Assembly (NCBI GenBank): GCA_964526045.1
Contig: CAZGIF010000007.1
Location: 1 to 64,000, forward strand
DNA from: CAZGIF01 sp964526045
Lineage (GTDB): Bacteria; Patescibacteriota; Gracilibacteria; Absconditabacterales; Absconditicoccaceae
Length of the DNA stretch: 64,000 bases
Reading direction: 5' to 3'
Shown here: positions 20,422-31,992 of the stretch, piece by piece
Layout: the number at the start of each line of letters is the position of its first letter
Position numbering within the stretch: the stretch's first letter is position 1
Translations under genes and position numbers: made by a program
Notes under the pieces: generated by a model
The model's input: only the letters and a program-made list of their open reading frames with translations
The model's database searches: none
Told to the model about the DNA's origin: nothing

Positions 20422-21189
20422 TTATATAGGTCTTATAAATACTTTCACGTCCATATCTTTACTTGTTTCTAGATCTGTTTCCATTCATCTAGGATTATGA
20501 ACATATCATTCAGGATCATATACAAAACAGACTAACTTTTTACAATCTGGATGATTTTTGTATCTAACTATATCTATTATCAGTTGCTCTCATAGTTCTT
20601 TCGATTTCAAGCTTTTTCTTGTTTTTTTTACTTCAATCATTATTTCCTCATTTTTCAACAAAAAATCTGTTCTTGAATTGCCTCAAGCATAGCTTGGGCT
20701 ATATTCCTCAGGACGAACATCATCAAAGTGTAATTTTAATAAGATATGCAAAAAATCTTGTACATCGTATTCATCATCTATATCTATTGTTGATCTATTA
20801 CTATATCTAGTTCTTAATTGTCTAACTAGTGAGTGAAATTTATTACAAATATTTTCAAGTGTGATAAGTGCATCGCCTTCCTGTTTTTGATTTTCATAAT
20901 TTACTTCTTCAATCTCATCTAGCATTCATTTCAAAAGCAACTCAGCTTGATCAAGTCACTGAATGTAAGGATTTTGATAATCATCCTCAGTCATACCACT
21001 GATAAGAAGACTACTAGAATATGATATATCATCAAAGTCTTTTTTATACGATGATTCATTACCAAAAATATTTTCTAATATTCTACTTGTCTTTTTTTCC
21101 CAAGCATAAAGTTGGGGAGACCCTCTTTTCATTCATTTCAATGTTTCTATCTCTGTTATTTGTTTTTGCAGTTTAACTTTATTACCCAT
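20422..21189 (-). CDS. PD-(D/E)XK nuclease-like protein in the type I cluster
   Basis: A 255-aa protein. The N-terminal 150 residues are helical. The C-terminal part has the pattern of a PD-(D/E)XK fold: SRTDFLLKNEEIMIEVKKT (D...E-x-K), followed by KELGEQLIIDIVRYKNHPDCKKLVCFVYDPEG. This resembles REase-like proteins often found beside restriction systems, but I cannot name the family with certainty. It starts 12 bp downstream of hsdS on the same strand, so it is co-transcribed with hsdR and hsdS. Confidence 0.75.
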
Positions 21190-21201
21190 ATCGCACTTCA
21201 A

Positions 21202-22308
21202 TTAAAAACTAAAACTCTCCTGCATCTGTTGATTATACAACTCTTCGAGGTCTTTCAATACTTCCTGATGTTTCGCTTTCTGTGCTTCGATATCGGTGAT
21301 GATATCAGCGAATTTTTCTTGGAGAGAGAGCGGGGGAAGAGGGATATTTATTCATTTTAATGTAAAGATTTTTAGCTCTGCAAAAGTTGTTCATGATGCA
21401 ATACTTCAATAACTAGAACGGAATATTTCTTTTAGTATGTTTTTCAAATATATACTATCTATATTAGTTTTATTTACGCTTATTCGTAATACACGACCAT
21501 CTTTAAAGTAAAATGGACTATTATTTTCAACTCTAAATATTCTACCATCTGGACAAATAGAGGGCATCAGTAAATCTCATACTTTAGGAACTCCTCTTTC
21601 TTCTTTTAATCTTTTATAATGATCTTTAGTAATAAACAACGTAGGCATAATATCTTGGTTTGCACCAAGACGTCAAACTTCTGTTCACCTGTAAAAAGGA
21701 ACTCAATATTCTACAAGATCGTCAACAAAAACACGCTTACTCGATCAAACGTCACAAATTTCACCTAATTTCTTCACCTCCCACCCCTTCTCATTCGTCA
21801 CAGGATCACCAAACATCTCCAAGAACACACTCTTCGCAAGCTCATCGGTCTGCTGTATGACTTGTTTTTTCTTTTCGATGAGAGACTGGATCTGGTCGAG
21901 CTTGTCGGCTATGGCGTGTTGGGTTGTGAGGTCGGGCAGGGGGATTTGGAGGGTTTTAAGATTCGACACAATGATCTGAGGTTGTGCACTACCAGAAATA
22001 ACATTATTGAATGTTGTTCACACTAGAACGTAATACAAATATCTATTATCGATCTTTTCTTCTTTTTTATTAATTAATGCAATAGAATTTCATGTTACCC
22101 AACTTTGCTTTTCCGTCATATTTATGGCTCAGCATTTTGCTCCTCTACAACTAACTAGAACTACTGGAGTCTCGTACATATATTCATGGTAATATCATAT
22201 TTTTCAATTTGCTCAAAAAACACTGTATCATGTGTCAGAAAGTTTATCCAAGGGGAGGTGCTTTCATTGTTTTAAATCGAATATTTCCCCCAATTTATAT
22301 ATCTTCAT
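21202..22308 (-). CDS. hsdS: Type I restriction-modification specificity subunit
   Basis: A 368-aa HsdS with two target-recognition domains. Each is followed by a conserved helical spacer: IPLPDLTTQHAIADKLDQIQSLI in the middle and INIPLPPLSLQEKFADIITDIE near the C-terminus. The first TRD starts YKLGEIFDLKQGKHLP, the second GWEVKKLGEICDVGSSK. It dictates the DNA site for both HsdM and HsdR. Start ATG at 22308 lies 22 bp after the hsdR stop, in the same operon. Confidence 0.94.
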
Positions 22309-22329
22309 CTACTACCTACCAAAATAAAA

Positions 22330-25038
22330 CTACAACTGAAACATCCCCACAAAGCTTTCCACTTTCTTCGCCTCTTGCTCTCCAAAGAGTTTGTCAAACG
22401 CACCCATCCCAAAGATCCCCTCAAACGTCGATGAATACAGATCGTCTGGATAGGTGAGAGTTTTGTTTTTGATGATGATACTTTTGAGCAAAATAAGAAA
22501 TCTGACTTGATTGGACGTGAAGTTGTTGTCTTGGATAAACGTCTCAAAGATTTTGTTTACCTCTTCTTCTCGTCCTGGCATAGATCCTTTGCCTAGTGCT
22601 ACTTTGACGAGTTGCTCAAATTCTGCTGTTGGTCTTCCATATGCTCTTCTGAGATTGCCTAGACTAAAATGAAATTCATCTTGTTTGACAAGATCTTCTA
22701 TCTCTTTGATATCATCAGTTGTGACTTCTTGGTCTTGTATGATTTTTTGGATAGCCGGGAGACTCGACATCAATCCATCCAATTCATCGACAAACTCTCC
22801 TCGATATTTGTCAGATTCCATTTTTTTCCCTTCGCCATACTCTATCCATCTTCTTTCTATGATCTCATCGTCTCTATCCAATACGATTTGCTGAGGTTTA
22901 TCAAATCTCTTGTATTTCATAAGTGAAGTAAACTCTCTTTGTAGCGTCTCTACAAAAGGAATTTCTGCATGCTCCCATGCTTCAGCTTTCAAAGATTGGT
23001 TGATAAGGTCTTCTTTTTCTTGGACTTTGGAGATATTGCGAGCGAGAGCATTGATATCTCAGGCTACAGATTTGATTATATCTTCTGTGTCTTCTCACTG
23101 AAGCATAAGCAAGATAAGTTTGTCTGTTTTGAGAAGAAATCTCAGTTCATTGACTGTGTATTTGTCATAATATCTGATAATGCTTGTCAGTTTGAGAAGC
23201 TCATCGTATGGATTGATTCCCATATTATCCCAGATATTGTTTTCTCTTATCTCTTTGATGATGTGTTGCTTTTCTAGGATCTCGTTATTTTCGATAGTAG
23301 CGATATAATTGACTATAGAGAGAAGCTCTTTTGCTACTTTATTTTTCTGAGTTTTCTTTTGGGCATTATCATAAAATTTACAAAGTTCTATCTTTTGCTC
23401 AAAGTACTTTTGTTGTAATGAAAGGGGTTTTTTTGCAGCTTCTTTGAAGCTATCAGTGTCGTCAAAATTGAGAGCGTGATCTATGATAAGAAAGTCTTTT
23501 TTGTCTTCTCCTGGTCCATAAAGATTTGGACAAAGTCTCGTTCATCTCCCCACCATTTGCCAAAACTTGGTTTCTGAAAAGATCTTTCTTGCAAAGACAA
23601 GATTAGAAACTTCAGGCACATCGACTCCGGTATCCAGCATATCGACAGAGATGGCGACTCTTTTTTTCTTTTCTTTTTTGAGTTTTTTGAAATCTTTGAG
23701 TATGTCATCAGCTTTTTCTACACTAGAAGTTATGACGACAGAAAAACCTGGAAGATTTGGGTATAGTTCTTCAAAAGTTTCTTGTAAGTTGTACGCGTGT
23801 TGTTGATTCATAGCAAAAAAGATACTTTTGGCTGGCAATCCATCTTCTATTTTGTTGGCTTTATCCATAAATTCTTTGACGATAGCTCTGTTTGTGTCTT
23901 TATTGTCAATTTGTTTTCCAATATCCGAACCCTCAATACTGAAAACTTCAGGATCTTCTCACTTTTCTATAAGTTCATTTCTTTTTTCTTCCATGACTTC
24001 TCGACCTCTGATTCATTGAATCTGGAGTTTTGTTCTTGCCATAAGCACTCAATAGGGAACAAGAAATCCATCTTTTACTGCTTCGTCCATCCCATAAAAA
24101 TACGTTGGATCTTCTGTTCTACATCCAAATATCTTGTAGGTGTTTTTGTCTACGAATTGTGTGGGAGTTGCCGTGAGTCCGACTCTGATAGCATCAAAAT
24201 GCTGGAGTATTGCATGCCAATCACCGTAGATACTTCTATGTACTTCATCGACAATTATCAGATCAAAATACCCACTTCCATACTGATCCAATAAATTGAT
24301 CATTGTTTGATATGTTGCAGAGTACAGTCTAGCGGTTTTATCTGTTTCACCAGTAATGATTTTTGTTTTGGGTGTATCCTGGAAGTACTCCATGAAACCG
24401 CTATCATAGGCTTGATCTCTCAGTGCTGTTCTATCACATAGGAAAAGAATTTTTTGGGCATTATAGGTTTTGGAAAGGACATCTATTAGTCCCATCGCTG
24501 TTCTTGTTTTTCCTGTTCCTGTTGCCATCACAAGGAGAAACTGTCTTTTTCACATATCAATACCTTCGCATACTTTTTTGATAGCTTCTATTTGATAATA
24601 TCTCCCACTAATGTCTGCATTGATTTGCTGGGATGTTGCAGGTCTACGGAGAGATCCAAGTTCTTTTCTTCTATGAAGTTCATCTATAGCAAAAAATGTC
24701 TCTACTTTTCTGAGAGGAGCATCAGTTATTGTATCTAGGAAGTGGATATCTTTTCCATTTGACAGAAAAACATAAGGGATACTTCATTGTTCTTGAGCTA
24801 TTAGTTCTGCATATTCCCTCGCTTGATGTTCCCCATCTCTTGCGTTTCTACTAAATTTCTTTGCCTCAATCACAGCCAATACAGTACCATCAGTATCAAG
24901 TAAAGCATAATCTGCTTCTAGTGTCGAAGAGCCTTTTTTGATAGGATATTCTATTGCGACATGATTATGGTTTGTGATATTTCGTCCTTGAGCTTGTAGC
25001 TTTTTATCTATGTGTTTACGTGTTTCTTGTTCAAGCAT
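22330..25038 (-). CDS. hsdR: Type I restriction endonuclease motor/nuclease subunit
   Basis: A 902-aa HsdR of the EcoR124-like size class. The N-terminal nuclease has D43 (EADYALLDTDG) and E58-x-K60 (AVIEAKKFSR). Helicase motifs follow: Walker A MMATGTGKTRTA at about residue 170, DEVHRS, GLTATP, and the motif V/VI region around SVDMLDTGVDVPEVSNLVFA and WQMVGR. The C-terminal helical domain ends SFVGMFQL. It translocates DNA and cuts when unmodified sites are met. It is the first gene of the R-S-nuclease-M-Mrr set. Confidence 0.95.
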
Positions 25039-25108
25039 AAAGACAAATATATCATAAATATACTTGTATATACTCTTTTCTTGTTATCTTTTCAATAAGT
25101 AATGAGAT

Positions 25109-25501
25109 TTACATAGTTAGCATTACTTCTTTTGGACTTTGACCGTTCATACTTTTGTGAGGGAAATGGTTTCGACAATCGATTATCAAATCAAGTATGT
25201 TTTGTGAAGGATCAATATTGTGTTCTTGAAACATAGTCATCCATTCCGTTAGATATTCTTTGTGTCAAAGCCTTATATCTGGATTGCTATTGTATACCAT
25301 CTCTTTGACATAAGCTACATCTATACCTAGCTGAGTAGATGTAAGAAAAATTTCCATTGCCAATACAACTTTTTCTGTCTCTTTTTCTAATCTGATTCTA
25401 TATCTTCCACCGCATTCTTTTTCTAACTTTTTGAGTTGTTGGGTAAATTCTTTTGTCGGAATATGTAATTTTTCGAGTGTTTCTTTGATAATAGTACGCA
25501 T
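25109..25501 (-). CDS. Hypothetical protein
   Basis: A 130-aa mostly helical, charged protein (MRTIIKETLEKLHIPTKEF...). The C-terminus IDCRNHFPHKSMNGQSPKEV faintly resembles the tail of some integrase-core proteins, but no catalytic domain is present. It lies between hsdR and the amine oxidase gene on the same strand. Function unknown. Confidence 0.6.
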
Positions 25502-25525
25502 GAGAGAGTAGTATAATATAAAGTC

Positions 25526-26908
25526 TTATTTTCACATATCACTAATTTTCTTTGCCTCTCTCTTTCCTGAAAGGTATGCTCATAATACTGTAGAGTGATG
25601 ATCTTTGTGAGTTGCCTCACCCGCAAAGAAGATTTTATTATCAATAGATTCTGCTAAAGTATCATAATACTTATCTGTTGCACCAACTGGCACAAAGGAA
25701 TAGGCTCAATAAGTATTTTCATCTAATGACCAGCGACTAATAGCATAATGAGTTGGTTGAGTAACAAGCTCTCCATATATTGCTCTCAATGATTTCATTG
25801 CTTCTGCTATTATTTCTTGATCAGTTTTTGTCTCAAGGTTTTTTGCATAGTCTCATCAATTAAAACCAATCAAAATAGGTATATTAGTATATTTATATGC
25901 ATTGATCCAAAATGTTCGTGCTCATTCTGGATGATCTATATAGTTGATACTATCTCTTTCTTTATCTTTTTCTCGAAAGACAGTATCGAACTGTAAAACT
26001 GTTTTATTCAAAACTCCCATATCAAGTCAGGCGATAGCTTTTTTTTTATTTTCAGGCAACTCGGGAACAAATTGAATAACTCATTTTTTCAAAACACCTA
26101 ATGGCACTGTAACAACGACATAATTAGCAAACATAACATCACCGCTATTATATTGAACTATAACACCAGTATTAGTATAATCAATTTTTGTCACACGACT
26201 TCCTGTTTGTATAGTTAAATCAGTTGCCATGTTTTCTGCTAATTGCACATATCCATGAACAAACGCATCATCTCACATAGCTTCTGATTCTTTTAGTATA
26301 CTGAGTGTAGAAACATGTTTGGGATCAGCTGCTGTATCGTTGGTGATTTCTGTTTGTATCATTGATAAGAAAATTTTTCTCTCATGTGCATTGAGTTTTT
26401 GGGCATAATCGTACACATAGATATCTAAACTACTATCATTTTTTTCATCAGCTACTTCATCTATATAATCTCGGAAGGTATTGTAGATCGTTTTTGCGTC
26501 ATTGAGTGATTGTTGAGATACTTGTTTTCCTGATATATATCATACAGAATCATCATAGTCGGTCATAGATGTTTTGATCGTATAATTATCAATTAAATCT
26601 TTGATTGGATTGTTTTCAATCCCATGAATTCGGCTCGCTCATAGATCTATTTGCACTCCACTAGATAATTGTGTGGTAAATAATCTACCACCTATACGAG
26701 GAGATGCTTCCAATATAGTCACATCATATCCTGCTTCTTGTAAGTCTTTTGCTGCTGTTATTCATGCCATTCCTGCTCAGACTACTATGACTGATTTAGA
26801 ACTTGTATTAGGCATACTACTTTGTTGTATATTATTTGTTTCTTCAAATACTATATATCACATTCATCCCAATAGAATCAAAAGTATAATTAATCGTAGC
26901 TTTTTCAT
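25526..26908 (-). CDS. Flavin-containing amine oxidase
   Basis: A 460-aa FAD-dependent oxidase. An N-terminal hydrophobic segment (MKKLRLIILLILLGGMGYIVF) suggests export or membrane anchoring. The Rossmann dinucleotide motif is VIVVGAGMAGITAAKDLQEAGYDVTILEAS, with most glycines encoded by TGA, followed by the RIGGR motif and DLGASRIHG. Mid region: YVVVTVPLGVLKKG. The C-terminal FAD-contact run is near FFAGEATHKDH, STVLGAYLSGKREA. Probable oxidation of an amine or polyamine. It is the only gene here of this pathway. Confidence 0.9.
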
Positions 26909-26966
26909 AACACAAAGTGGGTTAATAAATATAGAATAAACTTCGTCATCAGACAGAAGTTTTCTG

Positions 26967-28163
26967 TTAAATATTTTTTTCTTCTATCGGACTAGTAACA
27001 AAATCAATTATTTTCCAAAAAATTGGAATAAATATCAATCAAGAAAGAATCCAGATATGTGCACTAGGAGACAATCACCAATCTATGAGTAATGCTCACA
27101 TTCCTAAAACAGGTAAAAGAAGCTGTGTTGTAACACTAGTTGAAGATTTGATAATAAAGTGACTTTCTCATACAACTTTTTCGAGTATAGCTATCAATAT
27201 CATAATAGACATAGCCGTTATTGTAAGAATAGTAATTGGAAGTTGTACTCAGGTATCAAGGTTCTGCAATATAGTTACCATTAGCGCGCCTATAATTGTA
27301 TAAGCAATAACCAACGGGAGATGAAGATACGCCCAGAGATATACTAATTCTTCTTTGAGTTTTGATCTACTTACAAAATCAAAATATAACCATCGGTGAC
27401 CAAAGTTTAGCACCAATCCTCATCCTGCTACTCGAAGCATGTCAGATGAAATTGTTTGTAAATTTATACCAGAGACAACTGCTACTATAGCTTCTCCCAA
27501 TACAATTATCACAAAAAGACCAAATCTTTCACTAAATTTTTCTGTTGCTACAGACGGTAGTGATGCTGCGTGTTTTCAATGAAAGAGTGGTAATACTAAA
27601 TCTACTATCATCGATCAGACAAATACAATCGGTCTCAGTACAGTAGGGACGAAAAAACCAAGCAACGCTCATCATGCTGCTATAAAGTTTGATACAGCGT
27701 TCAATTTGTCTACTGTTTTGAATTTGTGTTCTGCGTCTTTGAGTGCTCGCATGTACATACAACCTAACAAAAATTTTGCTATTCAATAGAATCAAAAGAA
27801 CCGCATTCACATGACTTGTAATCAGTCAGCTATTGATAAAGACATTCACCCTATCAAAAACATCATAACAAAGAAGAATATCCTTTTGGTTAGTCCTGTA
27901 CATTCAAATCTCTCAAAAAAGTATGTGATACTAGACCATAATCGTCGTACAGTTGTTACTTGAATCACAAGTTGGTAAAATATTGTCCATGACCAATGAT
28001 CTCACAAATGATGAGCAAATGTGTGAGCTATCAGTCCTATTGATGCGACAAAAAAGAGGTCAAAATACAGTTCAAGTCGTGTTGCTTTTCTTCCTTCTTC
28101 TTTGTCTTCTTTTCTTAGTTTTGGAGCTCAAAACAGTCTTTCTAGGTTTTTTTTGTACAGCAT
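26967..28163 (-). CDS. Low temperature requirement A (LtrA) family membrane protein
   Basis: A 398-aa polytopic membrane protein with about ten hydrophobic segments. The N-terminal signature RKATRLELYFDLFFVASIGLIAHTFAHHL and the mid-protein EKFSERFGLFVIIVLGEAIVAVVSG both match LtrA (PF06772). Molecular function of the family is not established. The frame is open only with TGA as glycine. It ends 58 bp before the amine oxidase start, on the same strand. Confidence 0.9.
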
Positions 28164-28390
28164 GTGTGGTAGTGAAACAAGAACTATAAAGTGTATATTT
28201 GACATTTATAGTAGTAAGAATGTTGGTTTATTCAATTGTTTTTTTGTGTAAAAAAGATGATATTATGAGAACATAGTTTTAAATAAATAATTTAATATGA
28301 AACTATCTAACGATTTTTAATTTTGTTACTTGTTGTTATGTTTCTTTATAGAAATTTTTACAAAAAAATATCCTCTTAACTTTTATTGTT

Positions 28391-29203
28391 CTAGATTTTA
28401 TTATGTACGTAAGGTATCGAATTTATTATATCTTGTGGATGTGCGACTATATCTCCAGTCTTTTTTATGTAAAACCTGGCTGCTTCTTCCCTTAATTTTA
28501 TTGCTTTAAAAATTGCATCTTTTGTTTTTATACCTTGTCAAATATAGCTTCATATAATTCATGCTAGTACATCTCAACTTCATGCAACTGTCATTTCTGG
28601 TACTCCATTTGTTTTCATTTCTCTATATTCTCATTCCGGTGATATTATTTTAGTATTATTAGATTTAATAACGAGTCGACTAGATAGATTTTGTGCTTCT
28701 TTAATGAGTTTTTTTTTAGGTGGAACTTTATTTCAAAAGTATTTGTCTGTTTCTTTTATATTCATTGTTATAACATGGGGAATGTTCTTAGGGTTATACT
28801 CTTTTTTTTTATGTATAAGTAATTCTATTAAATCTGCATCTATAACTAATTGTTTTGATGTATTATTTATTATTTCGAGAAAAAATTTAGATTTTTTTAA
28901 AATATTTTCCTCAATTCACATTCATAGTACCATTGTATTCGATTGCTCTAACAAATCTAGCACTTTTCTTGCTGAATCCATATTATATCAGCATATTTTT
29001 TTTATTTTAAATTTTCCAGAATTTGACTCTAAAATTGGTACTAATTCTTCTTTTACGCATGCAACAACTAAACCTGCTCATGCTCTCATAGCAGCTTCTG
29101 CACAATTTTTTACTGTGAAAGTTGTTCCTAAGCTACCTCCTAATATTAGAATTCTTCATCTATCTCGCTTTGAGATTGCTTCATTAGACTTTATATTTTC
29201 CAT
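28391..29203 (-). CDS. NnrD-like (ADP-dependent NAD(P)H-hydrate dehydratase / YjeF C-domain) kinase-fold protein
   Basis: A 270-aa ribokinase-fold protein. Signature: MTVAGSGDVLAGIIGSYIGQG at about residue 205, with the anion hole GSGD, preceded by TNGVPE. The N-terminal part has ILILGGSLGTTFTV and AAMRAGAGLVVACVKEE. Both are typical of NnrD, which repairs hydrated NAD(P)H. The epimerase (NnrE) half is absent. It sits in a cluster with two P-loop kinase-like genes and two Nudix genes, so a pathway role on another phosphorylated metabolite is possible. Confidence 0.78.
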
Positions 29204-29217
29204 TTTATCTAAAAAAA

Positions 29218-30003
29218 CTAAAACATTTTATCTATTTCATTGTATCGTTCAGGCATTTTAATAATAGCTATATCTTTTTCATTCTTTACATAGCTTTTTG
29301 TTAATCTAAAAGTTTGGACTATTTGTTCTTTATTGTTATTTAAAATTACCATATACAAATTAAGTATATTTCATAATAATAATTTAACTTTGTTTTTCTC
29401 TCGTTGAATTCTTTTTATATTATGTACTTCGTTAAAATCACTAGTATCTATAATTAGATCATGATTTTCATAAATATCATCCTGATTAAAAATATCTATT
29501 CATCGAGTTTTGTTAATTATTCTCCTTGAGACATTATCTTTTTCTGTTATCTTCTCTCATAAATTCTCCAGCTTTTCAGTTTTTGAAGACAAGTAAGCCC
29601 TGCAGGCTCTAGCTTGAACAGTAGACTGGAGATAAATTCTTAAAATATTCTCATCTAAAGCTTTTTGGTTATTTAGTAAAAATGGTGCAGTTAGCGTCTC
29701 TATTATATTTCATCTAGATTTAAGCACCTCAAGCATGTAATTATCTATACTTTTATCTAAGTTAGTGTTTTCTTCTCTTATTTTATTGAAATAATTCATT
29801 TTTTCTTTTAACCAAAAATGATCTTTTCTTTCTAAATCATCAATATCATGATGTCATAAAGTTATTCATCTATCTAATAGAGTCTCAGAAGCACTTAACC
29901 TTTGGATGTTTAAACTTTCTGCAATCCTTTTAGAGTGGTATGTTTTTCAACAACTAGTAAGTCAAGATATAGATATTGCTGGTACATTGTTTCATTTATT
30001 CAT
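29218..30003 (-). CDS. Cytidylate-kinase-like P-loop protein
   Basis: A 261-aa protein. Residues 8-25 form a Walker A, PAISISGLTSCGKTYHSKRIAE (G14 to T21). A later DTSDF is in the position of the LID/base-binding strand seen in cytidylate-kinase-like proteins. The middle is helical with many charged residues and an Arg-rich AQARACRAYLSS region. Probably a nucleoside-monophosphate or small-molecule kinase. It lies 14 bp upstream of the NnrD-like gene on the same strand. Confidence 0.62.
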
Positions 30004-30114
30004 TTGCTTAAATTATTTTTTAAAAAATTCTTTTATGCTATTAATTCCATTTAATTTAGTTACCTCAAGTTGAGGAATTAAATCTGTATCTAAATTTGTC
30101 GGAATTGATTCTCT

Positions 30115-30981
30115 TTAAAAAAGATCTTTATATAGGTTTATTCAAGGAACGTCTAATATAATGTTTTCTGTTATTAATTGCTGTGGTTTTATATTTATTT
30201 TATTTTCTCTATCATTATTTATATTCGGCGATAAAATATGTGAAATATATCACTCTGATATACTTCATCATCATAAAATCTCAAATAGATTGTTTACGAT
30301 GTACCTGTCGGCTTCATCCATTTTAAAAGTATTCATCTGTTTCTTTAGGATAGGTATCTCAAGCATAGATGGTTTTCTTATTCTAGTTAAACCTTCTCTT
30401 CAAATTACGTGTAATTTGCCATTAATGTTTTTTGCAAATACTCTATCATTTGAGATATATTCTGCATGTTGTAAATATAGCCCATGAAGCATTGTTGTTG
30501 TTTTTCAAGAGTTTGCCTCTCATGTTATTAGAAAACAATTCTCTTTTGTTTTAATTGAAGAAGCATGTAATAAAATATATGACTTATCGAATAATATTTT
30601 TTCAATACATGCTCTTATCGTCTGCTTAATAATTGTTAAATTAAGATTTTCATTTTCTCTTAATTCAATTGAGAAATGGTTTTCGTTTTTTATAATTTTT
30701 GAATTGTTAATTGATACTCAAATTAGTTCATTTTGTTGATTTTTTATTATATTTGTATGCTCTTGTTGGAAACTTAGCGCCGATGGTTCTAGAAAGTTGT
30801 TTTCAATATTTTTTTTTCATCAATAATTTATTGAGATATGAATATCTGCTTCAGTTTTTGTTTTACATATGTTTTCTTTAACTTTGTTTCAAAAATAACT
30901 CTTAATTTCTTTAAGTACTTTTTCATTTTTACATTCTATATGAATTTTTTCTATATGCTCAGAAGAAACTTTTATGTACAT
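30115..30981 (-). CDS. HprK-like P-loop kinase, possibly truncated by an in-frame TAA
   Basis: A 288-aa protein whose C-terminal half resembles the P-loop domain of HPr kinase/phosphorylase: NCFLITGEANSGKTTTMLHG (Walker A about residues 152-160), then EYISNDRVFA. HprK-related proteins of this kind appear in peptide-natural-product loci, where they phosphorylate a substrate. The frame ends with TAA at 30115 after NLYKDLF. The same frame then stays open for 33 further codons (RESIPTNLDTDLIPQLEV... to FFKK) to a second TAA at 30013, and this extension looks protein-like. Confidence 0.68.
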
Positions 30982-30996
30982 TTGGTATTAAAAAAA

Positions 30997-31527
30997 TTAA
31001 AAATATTCTTTTAAGAACTTACTTAATCGTGGAGCTCTATATTCTTCAGGATTTGCAGGTAAGTCTTTTATTTTAAATCGTACTGCTTCTTGAAGTTCCT
31101 CAGGATCAAAATTAAATGAACTAATTTTTTCTTTTAATTTCAATAAAAATATATGCTTACACGTTTCCATAGGTTCATTGTGAATTATTCAAATCTTCTC
31201 AATTGAGTAAGACTCAGATGTTATTCCTGTTTCTTCATATACTTCTTGCCGTAAAGATTGATTAAATGTTTGTTCTTTGTTTACTTTACCTCCCGGTAAG
31301 CTAAGTTTTCATTTTTTACTTTCTGGACGGTTCAACCTTACTAAAAGTATTTCATCTTTATATGATATTATTGCATTTGTTGACACTTTTGCTTCTACAT
31401 ATTCTTTCTGTAATTCAATAGATTCAATGAGCTCATTGAAAATTTCTTTAGATAAAGATTTTTCAATTTTTTCAAGAAGCTTTTTATTTTGTATATAGCG
31501 CAATATGCTTTCTTGTTTATTATTCAT
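30997..31527 (-). CDS. Nudix hydrolase
   Basis: A 176-aa protein with an intact Nudix box at about residues 79-101 (GGKVNKEQTFNQSLRQEVYEETG), giving the metal-binding R-E-x2-E-E. The preceding strand KVSTNAIISYKDEILLVRLN is shared with the next gene, so the two Nudix proteins are paralogs. An N-terminal 55-residue helical extension is specific to this copy. The substrate is unknown; a nucleoside-diphosphate derivative is likely. Its stop is 15 bp from the HprK-like start. Confidence 0.88.
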
Positions 31528-31552
31528 TTTTATTTAATTAAAATAAAACGCA

Positions 31553-31972
31553 CTATTTGAAAGTACTTTTAATTATTTCATATACCCATGATGATCTATA
31601 AAAGTTTGTATTATTTGGCAATGTTTTAACATTAAACCACTTTACATCACTTATTTCTTCAGTATTATAACTGAATTTTTCTATTTTATATTTTAACTTT
31701 ACGAAGTATATATGCTTACAAGTTTGATTGGGTTTATTCTGTAGAATACCTTTTTTTTCAAATGAGTATTCTGTATGTTTTATTCAAGTTTCTTCTTTAA
31801 TTTCTCTTTTAAGACAATCGTGAAAACTTTCTCATTTGTCTACTTTTCATCATGCAAAACCCCATTTTCATTCATTCTTTTTATTACTTGGTCATATTTG
31901 TACAAGTAACAAAGAATCACCAAATGTAATAATTGCGTTGGTTGATACTTTACAAGTAACATAAGAATTCAT
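31553..31972 (-). CDS. Nudix hydrolase (paralog)
   Basis: A 139-aa Nudix protein with the box at about residues 41-63 (GGKVDKGESFHDCLKREIKEETG). It shares KVSTNAII, the C-K-H-I-(F/Y)-(L/F) strand and the overall order with the neighbouring 176-aa protein but lacks its N-terminal extension. The start ATG at 31972 lies 20 bp after the carbamoyltransferase stop, in the same direction. Confidence 0.87.
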
Positions 31973-31992
31973 TGCTAAATCATTTTTATAAA

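Noticed and set aside
23797..24294. 165-aa plus-strand open frame
   Set aside because: Antisense shadow of hsdR, whose helicase motifs are unambiguous on the minus strand.
28704..29261. 185-aa plus-strand open frame
   Set aside because: Antisense to the NnrD-like gene, whose GSGD motif and conserved N-terminus define the coding strand.
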